From an uncultured Veillonella sp. (GTDB taxonomy: Bacteria > Bacillota > Negativicutes > Veillonellales > Veillonellaceae): DNA of 9,263 bases. The notes under the pieces were generated by a model. That model worked only from the letters and a program-made list of their open reading frames with translations, was not told the DNA's origin and did no database searches. Each line of letters opens with the position of its first letter. The stretch's first letter is position 1. This document shows, in pieces, positions 1 to 6,807 of this stretch. The translations under genes and the position numbers were made by a program. The stretch lies in the NCBI GenBank assembly GCA_934183145.1, contig CAKPSA010000047.1, positions 1 to 9,263 of the forward strand. Direction: 5' to 3'.

Positions 1-773
<773 letters not shown>

Positions 774-792
774 ATAAAAACCACTTTTCTAA

Positions 793-820
793 TTGACAAA
801 ATCTTGAGTAAGTTTATACT
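793..820 (+). promoter_or_regulatory. Candidate promoter of the metal-binding lipoprotein gene
   Basis: A perfect -35 TTGACA (793-798) and a near-consensus -10 TATACT (815-820) are spaced by 16 bases. Transcription would begin near 827, giving a leader of about 95 bases before the ATG at 921. This is the closest match to a consensus promoter in the window. Confidence 0.65.
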
Positions 821-841
821 ATAACTATATTACAAATGCAA
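813..841 (-). promoter_or_regulatory. Candidate promoter of the ABC ATPase gene
   Basis: On the minus strand, TTGCAT (plus-strand positions 841-836) and TATAAA (818-813) are separated by 17 bases, giving a plausible sigma-A-type promoter about 40 bases upstream of the ATG at 773. It overlaps the divergent promoter of the binding-protein gene, so one regulator could control both. Confidence 0.45.
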
Positions 842-851
842 ATGGGTCGCA
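837..851. promoter_or_regulatory. Possible operator between the divergent metal-uptake genes
   Basis: TGCAAATGGGTCGCA is an imperfect palindrome: TGC/GCA at the ends plus one further pair, 4 of 7 pairs in all. It lies just downstream of the plus-strand -10 and covers the minus-strand -35. Fur-family regulators (Zur, Mur, Fur) bind AT-containing dyads in such positions. The dyad is weak, so regulator identity and binding are speculative. Confidence 0.25.
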
Positions 852-920
852 ACTGCAACTAGGGAATGTTTAGTATTCTATGAAAGCATAGCGAACCGGA
901 TTTCACAAAGGAGGACTACG

Positions 921-1826
921 ATGGTCAAGAAGCTGGTTTTGTTAATGATAGGCATCATGATGGCTGCATTATTTGCAGGCTGTGGCAATGATGCACCAAA
1001 GGAACAAGCAGGTAAGAAGATCCAAGTGGTAACAAGTTTTAACGCCATGGCTGAATTCGCAAAAGCTATTGGTGGTGACAAGGTAGAGGTATCTACTATT
1101 ATTCCAGATGGCGTAGAGCCCCATGATTTCGAGTTGAAACCTGAAAATATGAAACAATTGGCAACAGCTCAAGTATTCGTGTACAACGGTTTTGGTATGG
1201 AACCTTGGGCACAACAAGCGATTGATGCGGCTAAAAATAGCAAACTCATCACTGTTGTTGCTACAGATGGCGTAGAGGCTATCAAAAATACTGATCCTGA
1301 AGAAATTAAAGAACATGGTGCAGAAGATCCTCATGCATGGTTATCTTTGAAAAATGCGAAAATCGAAGTAAAAAATATTAAAGATGCTTTTGTAAAAGCT
1401 GACCCAGCAAACAAAGATTACTATGAAAAGAACTATAATGAATATGTTGCTAAATTAGATGCAATGATTAAAAAATATGAAGATCAATTCGCTAAAGCGC
1501 CTCATAAAAACTTCGTTACTGGTCATGCAGCATTTGCGTACTTATGCCGTGACTTTGGGTTAGAACAAAATAGTGTAGAAGATGTATTTGCCGAAGGTGA
1601 ACCAAATGCAGCACAATTGGCTGAACTCATCAAATATTGTAAAGAAAACAATATCACTACTATCTTTGCAGAAGAAATGGCTAGCCCAGAAGTATCCAAA
1701 ACTTTGGCAAGCGAAGTTGGTGCTAAGGTAGAAACTATTTACACAATCGAAAGCAACGAAGATAATAAAACATACTTAGAACGTATGGATGAAAACCTTA
1801 CAAAAATTGCAGCATCTTTACAATAA
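921..1826 (+). CDS. Metal-binding lipoprotein of a Zn/Mn ABC importer (ZnuA/TroA family, cluster 9)
   Basis: This is the extracytoplasmic substrate-binding subunit that captures Zn2+ or Mn2+ and delivers it to the ABC importer whose ATPase is encoded divergently. It has 301 residues, typical of the family. AAAGGAGG at 907-914 sits 6 bases before the ATG. The N-terminus is a lipoprotein signal: MVKK, a hydrophobic core, then a lipobox ending FAGC with Cys21 as the acylated residue. Expected metal-site histidines are H68 (EPHDF), H138 (DPHAW) and H202 (TGHAAF). The fourth, C-terminal acidic ligand position appears to be near E277 (TIESNE) instead of the common D or N-P-L motif. The long His-rich loop of classical ZnuA proteins is missing: residues 120-136 are acidic with a single His. 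This leaves Zn versus Mn open. A strong terminator follows the stop codon, so the gene is monocistronic. Confidence 0.92.
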   Translation: MVKKLVLLMIGIMMAALFAGCGNDAPKEQAGKKIQVVTSFNAMAEFAKAIGGDKVEVSTIIPDGVEPHDFELKPENMKQLATAQVFVYNGFGMEPWAQQAIDAAKNSKLITVVATDGVEAIKNTDPEEIKEHGAEDPHAWLSLKNAKIEVKNIKDAFVKADPANKDYYEKNYNEYVAKLDAMIKKYEDQFAKAPHKNFVTGHAAFAYLCRDFGLEQNSVEDVFAEGEPNAAQLAELIKYCKENNITTIFAEEMASPEVSKTLASEVGAKVETIYTIESNEDNKTYLERMDENLTKIAASLQ

Positions 1827-1834
1827 GATGAACG

Positions 1835-1864
1835 AAAAAGCAGCCCTTATAGGGCTGCTTTTTT
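1835..1864 (+). terminator. Intrinsic terminator after the binding-protein gene
   Basis: The stem AAAAAGCAGCCCT (1835-1847) pairs perfectly with AGGGCTGCTTTTT (1851-1863) around a TAT loop, followed by a T-run. It begins 8 bases after the stop codon and closes the binding-protein transcription unit. Confidence 0.95.
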
Positions 1865-1870
1865 AGCTCT

Positions 1871-1997
1871 ATGCATTGTTTGTAAGGTTTAAAGTTATAA
1901 TATCTCTAATTTTTGTGCATATAGTATAATATATATAATGAAAATATTTTGAAGGATATCAATTATTTAAGAGTAAAGATTTATAAGGTATAGAATT
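1871..1997 (+). promoter_or_regulatory. AT-rich promoter region of the first Yip1-like gene
   Basis: This AT-rich spacer contains two TATAAT hexamers (1896-1901 and 1925-1930). Neither has a good -35 at standard spacing; TTGTTT at 1876-1881 is only 14 bases before the first. One of them probably starts the downstream gene, but I cannot choose between them. The Shine-Dalgarno site TAAGGT (1984-1989) is weak. Confidence 0.35.
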
Positions 1998-2567
1998 ATG
2001 AATGGTATGTTTGGCCCATATATAGAAAAATGGATGCGTTTTATCACTGTTAAAAATATGTTGTTATTAGCCGTGGTATCAGCAATCATAACTGACATAG
2101 GGTTATATATATTAACTCTAATTTTCCCAAAGAGTCCATTTTTTAAAACATTTATTTGGGAAGTTATAAGTCCTATAGAACTTGAAGCAGTTCCTTTTAT
2201 AGGATATGTACTTGGAATTGTAGCGTTTGTTCTTGTATCTTCTGGTATTTTATATGGTATTTTTAAGGTCTTTAAGGGGCAGGTTACATATAAGCAACTA
2301 GTTGCAGACATGCTTTTAAATAGTTGTATTACTAGTTGGATTCATTTGATTTTTGTACTTTTTGCTGCGCCTATTTATCTTTTTTTGGATTTACATATTA
2401 AAGGCGGATCCAGTGGATTAAGTACCATAGAAATATTTAATGTCATTATCATGGCGCAACTGATGTCTAAGCAATTTGGATTGAGCCCTTGGATAACAGG
2501 TATTGCATTTTATATCGTATCCTTTGTCTTTGGTATTGGCGGTATTATATTGTCCATGTCTCTTTAA
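1998..2567 (+). CDS. Yip1-like polytopic membrane protein 1
   Basis: A 189-residue integral membrane protein with no assigned function. About five hydrophobic segments are visible, near residues 20-43, 66-90, 103-130, 140-158 and 165-189. Between the second and third is the segment FKVFKGQVTYKQLVADMLL. It matches the pattern of a short charged loop, Thr-Tyr/Phe, then an amphipathic helix leading into the third membrane segment, which recurs in the genes that follow and resembles bacterial Yip1-domain proteins. It is the shortest member of the cluster and lacks the long N-terminal cytoplasmic WYxDI segment seen in others. The start at 1998 has only a weak ribosome site (TAAGGT, 8 bases upstream). 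The gene is transcribed alone: terminators lie on both sides. Yip1 membership is inferred from topology and loop pattern, not from a database match. Confidence 0.8.
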   Translation: MNGMFGPYIEKWMRFITVKNMLLLAVVSAIITDIGLYILTLIFPKSPFFKTFIWEVISPIELEAVPFIGYVLGIVAFVLVSSGILYGIFKVFKGQVTYKQLVADMLLNSCITSWIHLIFVLFAAPIYLFLDLHIKGGSSGLSTIEIFNVIIMAQLMSKQFGLSPWITGIAFYIVSFVFGIGGIILSMSL

Positions 2568-2586
2568 ATACATATGTAATAGGAAT

Positions 2587-2622
2587 GTTGATAGATGCTA
2601 TTAGGTGTCTATCAACTTTTTT
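2587..2622 (+). terminator. Intrinsic terminator after Yip1-like gene 1
   Basis: GTTGATAGA (2587-2595) pairs with TCTATCAAC (2608-2616), with further wobble and C-G pairing inside the loop, followed by six T's. It separates the first and second membrane-protein genes. Confidence 0.9.
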
Positions 2623-2681
2623 ATTACTATATTTGTTTGAATAATTTATAATGAATTTATATTTAATTTAAAAGTGTATTA

Positions 2682-2690
2682 TGATACAAT
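2682..2690 (+). promoter_or_regulatory. Extended -10 promoter of Yip1-like gene 2
   Basis: TGATACAAT (TGn plus TACAAT) is an extended -10 element. The region 17 bases upstream (TTTAAT, 2662-2667) is a poor -35, as is common for extended -10 promoters. An AATTTAAA block followed by TATGATAnAAT also occurs before Yip1-like gene 5. Confidence 0.5.
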
Positions 2691-2732
2691 GATAGAAAAT
2701 ATATGTGCTTTAGATGTTTTGGAGGGGAACAT

Positions 2733-3404
2733 ATGGAAACAAAATGGTATTCAGATATATGGCAGCTTATGGTAGCTCCTTTTAAAAGAGGTATTCCACA
2801 GATTGTAGAGCATGGATCTTGTCGAAAAGGGTTCTATGCTACTGTGGCTATGGCATTGGTATCCTTGGTATTCTCGGATATCCTACCTTTTCTTGTGAGT
2901 AAGATCTTTGCGGATAAACTTGATGGTGCCCTTACTAGTGTGGCCGCTCTTTTTGGGGGCGGTATATTGAATCTAGTATTAGGTTTGCTATTTGCTTTTA
3001 TTGGCATTGCTATTTATTCTTCTATTTTCTCTTGGGTCGCTAATAAATTTGATGCCAATACTACATATGAGTCTGTGTTAAAAATCATGTGGTATGAACA
3101 AGCTTATAACCAGATTATGGGACTAGTATATTTTATTGGACTAATATTAGTATCAGTGCCATTCTTTGTGATTCTAGGTTTTAATCTTAATTCTACAGTA
3201 AATAGTATCGTATGGTTAACTATTGTTATATTGACATTGATTCCTTTTTCAGTCTTTACATTCTGGGTGTGGTTAACATTGTTGAGTCACCAAATTAATA
3301 AATCTCGTTTAGCAACTTTTGGCATTTCTATTATTACGAGTTTAATTCCTGTAGCCTTTATTGGCATATTAGTAGGCATGGTTATGCTTGCTACATCTAG
3401 ATAA
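2733..3404 (+). CDS. Yip1-like polytopic membrane protein 2
   Basis: A membrane protein of unknown role. I choose the ATG at 2733 (223 residues) because GGAGGGG (2721-2727) sits 5 bases upstream; an in-frame ATG at 2703 lacks a ribosome site. The N-terminus WYSDIWQLMVAPFKR, followed by a Gly-containing turn (EHGSCRKG) and a hydrophobic segment ending LPFLV, aligns with gene 4 (WYKDILHLFTKLSDR ... LPFIV). About five membrane segments lie near residues 34-58, 70-100, 118-145, 155-185 and 195-220. The loop NKFDANTTYESVLKIMWYE before the third segment carries the same Thr-Tyr pattern as the other cluster members. The organisation is Yip1-like: a short cytoplasmic N-terminus with a Pro, then five helices. 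It is flanked by terminators, so it is an independent unit. Confidence 0.85.
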   Translation: METKWYSDIWQLMVAPFKRGIPQIVEHGSCRKGFYATVAMALVSLVFSDILPFLVSKIFADKLDGALTSVAALFGGGILNLVLGLLFAFIGIAIYSSIFSWVANKFDANTTYESVLKIMWYEQAYNQIMGLVYFIGLILVSVPFFVILGFNLNSTVNSIVWLTIVILTLIPFSVFTFWVWLTLLSHQINKSRLATFGISIITSLIPVAFIGILVGMVMLATSR

Positions 3405-3425
3405 TTCCATAGTATGAAAAATATG

Positions 3426-3454
3426 AAAGCAAGGTATGAATATACCTTGCTTTT
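3426..3454 (+). terminator. Intrinsic terminator after Yip1-like gene 2
   Basis: AAAGCAAGGTAT (3426-3437) pairs perfectly over 12 bp with ATACCTTGCTTT (3442-3453) around a GAAT loop. The U-tract is short (TTTT, then G), so read-through into the next unit is possible. The next promoter's -10 begins only a few bases after the stem. Confidence 0.8.
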
Positions 3455-3455
3455 G

Positions 3456-3464
3456 TGCTATAAT
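3456..3464 (+). promoter_or_regulatory. Extended -10 promoter of the gene 3/gene 4 operon
   Basis: TGCTATAAT is a perfect extended -10 (TGn-TATAAT). Any -35 would fall inside the preceding terminator hairpin and is not recognisable. It would give a leader of about 115 bases before the start at 3587. A second possible element (TGTTATAAA) lies near 3498-3506. Confidence 0.5.
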
Positions 3465-3530
3465 GATGAACAGAGTATGAATTAAAAATAAAATAATTGT
3501 TATAAATTCGTAATCGTTGTGTTGTGTGCT

Positions 3531-3554
3531 GCATCATTCTACATGGAATGGTGC
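3531..3554 (+). promoter_or_regulatory. Hairpin in the leader of the gene 3/gene 4 operon
   Basis: GCATCATTC (3531-3539) pairs with GAATGGTGC (3546-3554) over 9 bp, including one T-G wobble, around a TACATG loop. It is followed by a T-rich but interrupted stretch and ends 32 bases before the start codon. It could be a leader stem affecting stability or attenuation; I do not recognise a known riboswitch. Confidence 0.4.
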
Positions 3555-3586
3555 TTATTCTTATTGTGTAAAAGGTGGTGAGAGGC

Positions 3587-4270
3587 ATGATGGGAGGTTT
3601 AGTAGAGTTCGTTTATCGCTTATTAAACCCCATTGAAGAAAAACATCCACGGATGTACTATTATGATGTTACCTATGGGCAGCTTGTATGGATGCTAGTG
3701 CTGACGCTCATATGTTATCAGTTTACCATCGTTGGTGAAAGCGTCTATTTAGATGCTATACGAGCATTTATACGCAATTCTTCACTTATGGTAAAGTGGC
3801 AAATGTTTTCGCTTCCCATGGGGCAGCATGAAATACAAGTCTTTTTTGAGCAGTTAAGTAAACCTCGTGAGTTTTGGAATATAGGACGCATTACGTGGGT
3901 AATTATAAAAGCGGCACTTATGTCTGGCATCGTTATAGGGTATGCATTGTTGCAAAAACGTAAGTTTTACATTCGTGGCGTAGTCACTGGTGTATTACAC
4001 ATGATGGCCTTTGCTCAATTAGTGGTAGCTATGGTTACTCTTACAGCAGGTATTATGCTAATCCTTACGTCGATCCCAATTATTCTGCAAGCCATTATTG
4101 GTTTTTGTATGATTGTTTTATGCATTCTTAGTACTGTATTGCTATTACAGACCATGGGGCGTATTGCAGGGGCTTGCATTAATGGCAGTACTTATGAAGG
4201 GCTTAGCATCATGTTGGTAGCTATTCTAGTATCGCTATTATGTGAAGTGCTTTATACATTAACTCGATAA
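3587..4270 (+). CDS. Yip1-like polytopic membrane protein 3
   Basis: A 227-residue membrane protein of unknown function. The ATG at 3587 is preferred because AAAGGTGG (3571-3578) lies 8 bases upstream. An in-frame GTG at 3575 overlaps that ribosome site and is unlikely; the adjacent ATG at 3590 is also possible. The N-terminus (YRLLNPIEEKHPRMYYYDVTYG) is charged and cytoplasmic. It is followed by a membrane segment near residues 30-50, a long loop (51-98) larger than in the paralogs, and then about four segments near 100-122, 130-158, 160-190 and 203-225. It is the most divergent member; the Yip1-like call rests mainly on size, topology and position. A 15-base gap with its own ribosome site leads to gene 4, so the two are co-transcribed. 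Confidence 0.8.
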   Translation: MMGGLVEFVYRLLNPIEEKHPRMYYYDVTYGQLVWMLVLTLICYQFTIVGESVYLDAIRAFIRNSSLMVKWQMFSLPMGQHEIQVFFEQLSKPREFWNIGRITWVIIKAALMSGIVIGYALLQKRKFYIRGVVTGVLHMMAFAQLVVAMVTLTAGIMLILTSIPIILQAIIGFCMIVLCILSTVLLLQTMGRIAGACINGSTYEGLSIMLVAILVSLLCEVLYTLTR

Positions 4271-4285
4271 TATATAAGGAGTATC

Positions 4286-4915
4286 ATGACTTGGTATAAG
4301 GACATATTACATTTATTTACAAAATTGAGTGACAGATCCTTTCAAAATATTATTAGAAATGGAACATATACTCGAGCTATACTAAATCTTATAATATCTA
4401 CAATTGTATTATATGTAACGACCTATGCCTTGCCGTTCATAGTGAAAGCTATTTCTCCTGTATTAGGCATAAAACGCATGACTGGACTTACACATTTTGA
4501 TCTAGTTAGTGCTTTGGCAAATGCATCCTTTTTAATTTTTCAAATTATCATAGGTGCTTTCGTTATATGGCGATTACTAGTATTACTAGGTGGTACTGGT
4601 ACCTATAGAGGCGTAATGCGTAACTATATCTATGGCTTAGCTTATACGAATGCACTGCGTACCATAGTATTAGTGTTAATCCATATAGTGGGGCTCATAT
4701 TATTTTATCTATCTATGCCGAAATATGTAGGGGATATGGCCTATCTTGTAACCATGTTTAGTCAGTATTATGCTGTCTTTATTGGGGCTCAGCTGATGCG
4801 CCGCTATGTTGAATTAGGTATCGTAAAAACATATATTATTATGTTTATGGTAGCGTTGCTATCAGTGTCGGTATTGCCTCAATGGATCCGATTTGTACAT
4901 ACGCTAGTTAAATAA
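4286..4915 (+). CDS. Yip1-like polytopic membrane protein 4
   Basis: A 209-residue membrane protein. AAGGAG (4276-4281) precedes the ATG by 4 bases, and the 15-base gap to gene 3 shows an operon. The N-terminal segment TWYKDILHLFTKLSDR, then NGTYTRA and a hydrophobic helix ending LPFIV, matches gene 2 closely in spacing and key residues, supporting common descent. Membrane segments are visible near 31-56, 75-100, 118-143, 147-168 and 180-203. The loop LLGGTGTYRGVMRNYIYGL (about 99-117) is the clearest example in the cluster of the loop/Thr-Tyr/helix pattern seen in Yip1-domain proteins. In eukaryotes Yip1 proteins act with Rab GTPases in membrane traffic; the bacterial role is not established and none is assumed here. 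Confidence 0.85.
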   Translation: MTWYKDILHLFTKLSDRSFQNIIRNGTYTRAILNLIISTIVLYVTTYALPFIVKAISPVLGIKRMTGLTHFDLVSALANASFLIFQIIIGAFVIWRLLVLLGGTGTYRGVMRNYIYGLAYTNALRTIVLVLIHIVGLILFYLSMPKYVGDMAYLVTMFSQYYAVFIGAQLMRRYVELGIVKTYIIMFMVALLSVSVLPQWIRFVHTLVK

Positions 4916-4936
4916 TATAAGACTGTAATGCAGTAT

Positions 4937-4967
4937 AACCGCAAGATGAAAGTCTTGCGGTTTTTTT
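4937..4967 (+). terminator. Intrinsic terminator after Yip1-like gene 4
   Basis: AACCGCAAGA (4937-4946) pairs with TCTTGCGGTT (4953-4962) around TGAAAG, followed by a run of T's. It ends the gene 3/gene 4 operon. Confidence 0.95.
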
Positions 4968-5020
4968 ATCGTTTAATTTATATTAAAATTAATTATATAT
5001 AATTTAAATCTGGGAATTTA

Positions 5021-5029
5021 TGATATAAT
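5021..5029 (+). promoter_or_regulatory. Extended -10 promoter of Yip1-like gene 5
   Basis: TGATATAAT is a perfect extended -10 (TGn-TATAAT), preceded by an AATTTAAA block as in front of gene 2. Transcription would start near 5036, about 28 bases before the ATG at 5064. Confidence 0.6.
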
Positions 5030-5063
5030 TAATCCTATAGTGTAGTTGAGAGCGGAGTTAGTT

Positions 5064-5672
5064 ATGGATACGACATTTTTACGAGAAATATCCCTGCTGG
5101 TGCGTTCACCGAAGAAGGGGATCGATGAAATCTTCTGGTTTGGTACCTTAGAAAAGGGTATCAAAGCCGGACTTGCCGGTTGGTGTGCCACTCATATTAT
5201 AGGCTTTGCTTTAGGCATTGTACTATTACCTTTGGCTATGACCTTTGGCGGTTTTTTATTTGGCTTTATACCTGCCGTATATGGCATATTCTCTATATTA
5301 CGAGAAATCATAGGTCTTGGAATCTATTGGTTTGTAGGTAGCTTTATACTGTGGAAATTATTGAGCGTTCTCTTAGAGCGTGAGTTTGATTTCAAGCAAG
5401 TATTAATGGGTACTGCTTATGTGGAAGGCTATACAGGTGCACTTGGGTTAGCATTAATTTTGGTATCTATTATTTGCATTTATATTACGCCATTTTTAAT
5501 GATCCTATTAGTTCCCTTAGCATTAGCCTACGTTGGTGCCGTTATCTACGTAGCCGTTATGCTTTTATCTCGAATTATGAATGTAGAACCTCTTACAGTC
5601 GGCGCTGTATATGTAGTTCTATATATTATTAACCTTTTATATAACTGGATTATGCGCATACTATTTGCGTAA
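5064..5672 (+). CDS. Yip1-like polytopic membrane protein 5
   Basis: A 202-residue membrane protein. The ATG at 5064 is chosen because GGAG (5054-5057) sits 6 bases upstream; an in-frame TTG at 5046 would overlap the leader and has no ribosome site. The N-terminus TTFLREISLLVRSPKKGIDE, then FGTLEKG, follows the same layout as genes 2 and 4: a short cytoplasmic helix, Pro-Lys-Lys/Arg, a Gly turn, then the first helix. About five membrane segments lie near 35-60, 65-78/82-102, 118-140, 142-170 and 178-200. The loop LLEREFDFKQVLMGTAYVE (about 104-122) corresponds to the Thr-Tyr loop of the paralogs, with Asp-Phe in place of Thr-Tyr. Flanking terminators show a single-gene unit. Function unknown. 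Confidence 0.85.
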   Translation: MDTTFLREISLLVRSPKKGIDEIFWFGTLEKGIKAGLAGWCATHIIGFALGIVLLPLAMTFGGFLFGFIPAVYGIFSILREIIGLGIYWFVGSFILWKLLSVLLEREFDFKQVLMGTAYVEGYTGALGLALILVSIICIYITPFLMILLVPLALAYVGAVIYVAVMLLSRIMNVEPLTVGAVYVVLYIINLLYNWIMRILFA

Positions 5673-5678
5673 ATACAT

Positions 5679-5710
5679 AAAACCTCCTAGTTTTATACTA
5701 GGAGGTTTTT
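5679..5710. terminator. Bidirectional terminator between convergent genes
   Basis: AAAACCTCCTAG (5679-5690) pairs perfectly with CTAGGAGGTTTT (5698-5709), with A's on the left and T's on the right. It can end both the plus-strand Yip1-like gene 5 and the minus-strand FliB-like gene, whose stop codon lies about 40 bases to the right. Confidence 0.93.
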
Positions 5711-5748
5711 ATTGCTTTGTATGAAATTTTAGTAAAAGTAGTTTGTCA

Positions 5749-6651
5749 TTATTGAAGAGAATCATAATGTTGTAATAGTAAGTTTACATTGTCTTCATCG
5801 TATTCGATTTGTTGGGACCATCTTGCGACTTGTTTGAGCGGTAAACCCTCTAGCGCACTAGCCATCAATATATATTCCACACTATCTCTTGCGTAGGAGA
5901 GGATGGCTTCTAAAGAATAGTCTGCTAGCATGTCGATTTGGCGATATAAAATATATTGGAAAACCTTGTTAAATAGGCCCATATCGTGAGTGGCGATATA
6001 AATCTGTACAGAGGTAATGAGTTTGTCCATATCACCAGATAATGCATTGATTTGCGCAGTCCATTCTTCATCAATAGGCTCTGTGGTACCGTATAGATGT
6101 AATAGATTTGTATAATACTGTACATCAGGATTTGGGGCATATTGGAAAAGTGCTGAATCTATATCAAGGGATAATAGTTCAAATATATTTTGAATAGTTA
6201 AACGCTCATCCGGACCAAATTCGCCGTCATCGTCTTCAATGGTGAAGATTACTTGATTAGATTGTATGTCTTCAGCGAGTAGCTCAACGGATGCTTCACA
6301 GGATAAACCCACGCCACATAGTTCGAGGTCTTCAATGTATTTATAAAAACGTGGGTGCATGTGGCATGTATCGCATAGGCCTTCTTCACCTAGCTCAAGC
6401 ACAACTTTACAGAGGCCGTTTTCATTGAGTAACGGACACATTGGTTGTTCTTTAGAAAATACGAAATGGCTACCTTCATCATCCACAGTGATAGCTTGGC
6501 GTAAGCTTTCACCAAGAGGACCTGTCATGGTGTGATAGCGTTCAGCAGTGGACTCGTCGATATCGATGGTCCAAAGTTGACAACATGTATTTTCACATCG
6601 ATCTGCTTTGCATTGAAATGTGTGATATATGGTAGGATATAATGAAATCAT
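5749..6651 (-). CDS. FliB-like cysteine-rich protein (flagellin lysine N-methylase family)
   Basis: A 300-residue soluble protein without a signal peptide or membrane segments. The N-terminal cysteine cluster C14-x4-C19-x3-C23-C24 with W27 (FQCKADRCENTCCQLW) is followed by C72-P-L-L, C81, C93-x2-C96 with HPR (97-101), C112 and C118. This order (F-x-C...CC-x2-W, CPLL...GLC, LC-x2-C-x3-PR) is the hallmark of FliB-type proteins. The Salmonella member methylates flagellin lysines, and the cysteines are thought to hold an iron-sulfur or other metal centre. The C-terminal half (about 140-300) is helical and poorly conserved. The start is the ATG at 6651-6649, with a weak ribosome site. No flagellar gene is nearby, so the substrate here is unknown and methylase activity is only inferred from the family. 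Confidence 0.8.
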   Translation of the reverse strand: MISLYPTIYHTFQCKADRCENTCCQLWTIDIDESTAERYHTMTGPLGESLRQAITVDDEGSHFVFSKEQPMCPLLNENGLCKVVLELGEEGLCDTCHMHPRFYKYIEDLELCGVGLSCEASVELLAEDIQSNQVIFTIEDDDGEFGPDERLTIQNIFELLSLDIDSALFQYAPNPDVQYYTNLLHLYGTTEPIDEEWTAQINALSGDMDKLITSVQIYIATHDMGLFNKVFQYILYRQIDMLADYSLEAILSYARDSVEYILMASALEGLPLKQVARWSQQIEYDEDNVNLLLQHYDSLQ

Positions 6652-6687
6652 AATCGTCTCACTTGTAGTAAAAAATATTCTACGTGC

Positions 6688-6696
6688 ATTGTATCA
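6688..6696 (-). promoter_or_regulatory. Extended -10 promoter of the FliB-like gene
   Basis: The minus strand reads TGATACAAT, identical to the extended -10 in front of Yip1-like gene 2. It lies about 37 bases upstream of the start at 6651. No clear -35 is present. Confidence 0.5.
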
Positions 6697-6753
6697 TAGG
6701 GGAGTTGTCTATGCATTAATATTATAAATAAAGATTAATAAATCGTATCGATT

Positions 6754-6779
6754 TAGTGTATAATTGTATATATACACTA
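6754..6779 (+). promoter_or_regulatory. Promoter -10 inside a perfect inverted repeat, upstream of PepSY gene 1
   Basis: TATAAT (6759-6764) is the best -10 before the PepSY gene. It lies within a perfect 9-bp inverted repeat, TAGTGTATA (6754-6762) and TATACACTA (6771-6779), with an 8-base centre. A repeat covering the -10 and the start point is a natural repressor site; GTGTATA-type dyads are seen for some GntR/YtrA-like repressors. Binding is inferred, and a hairpin role is also possible. Confidence 0.4.
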
Positions 6780-6807
6780 TGGTCCTGTTTGAGAGATGGA
6801 GGAGCCT

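Noticed and set aside
969..1334. Open frame of 121 codons on the minus strand
   Set aside because: It lies wholly within the well-supported metal-binding lipoprotein gene and has no ribosome site or recognisable domain.
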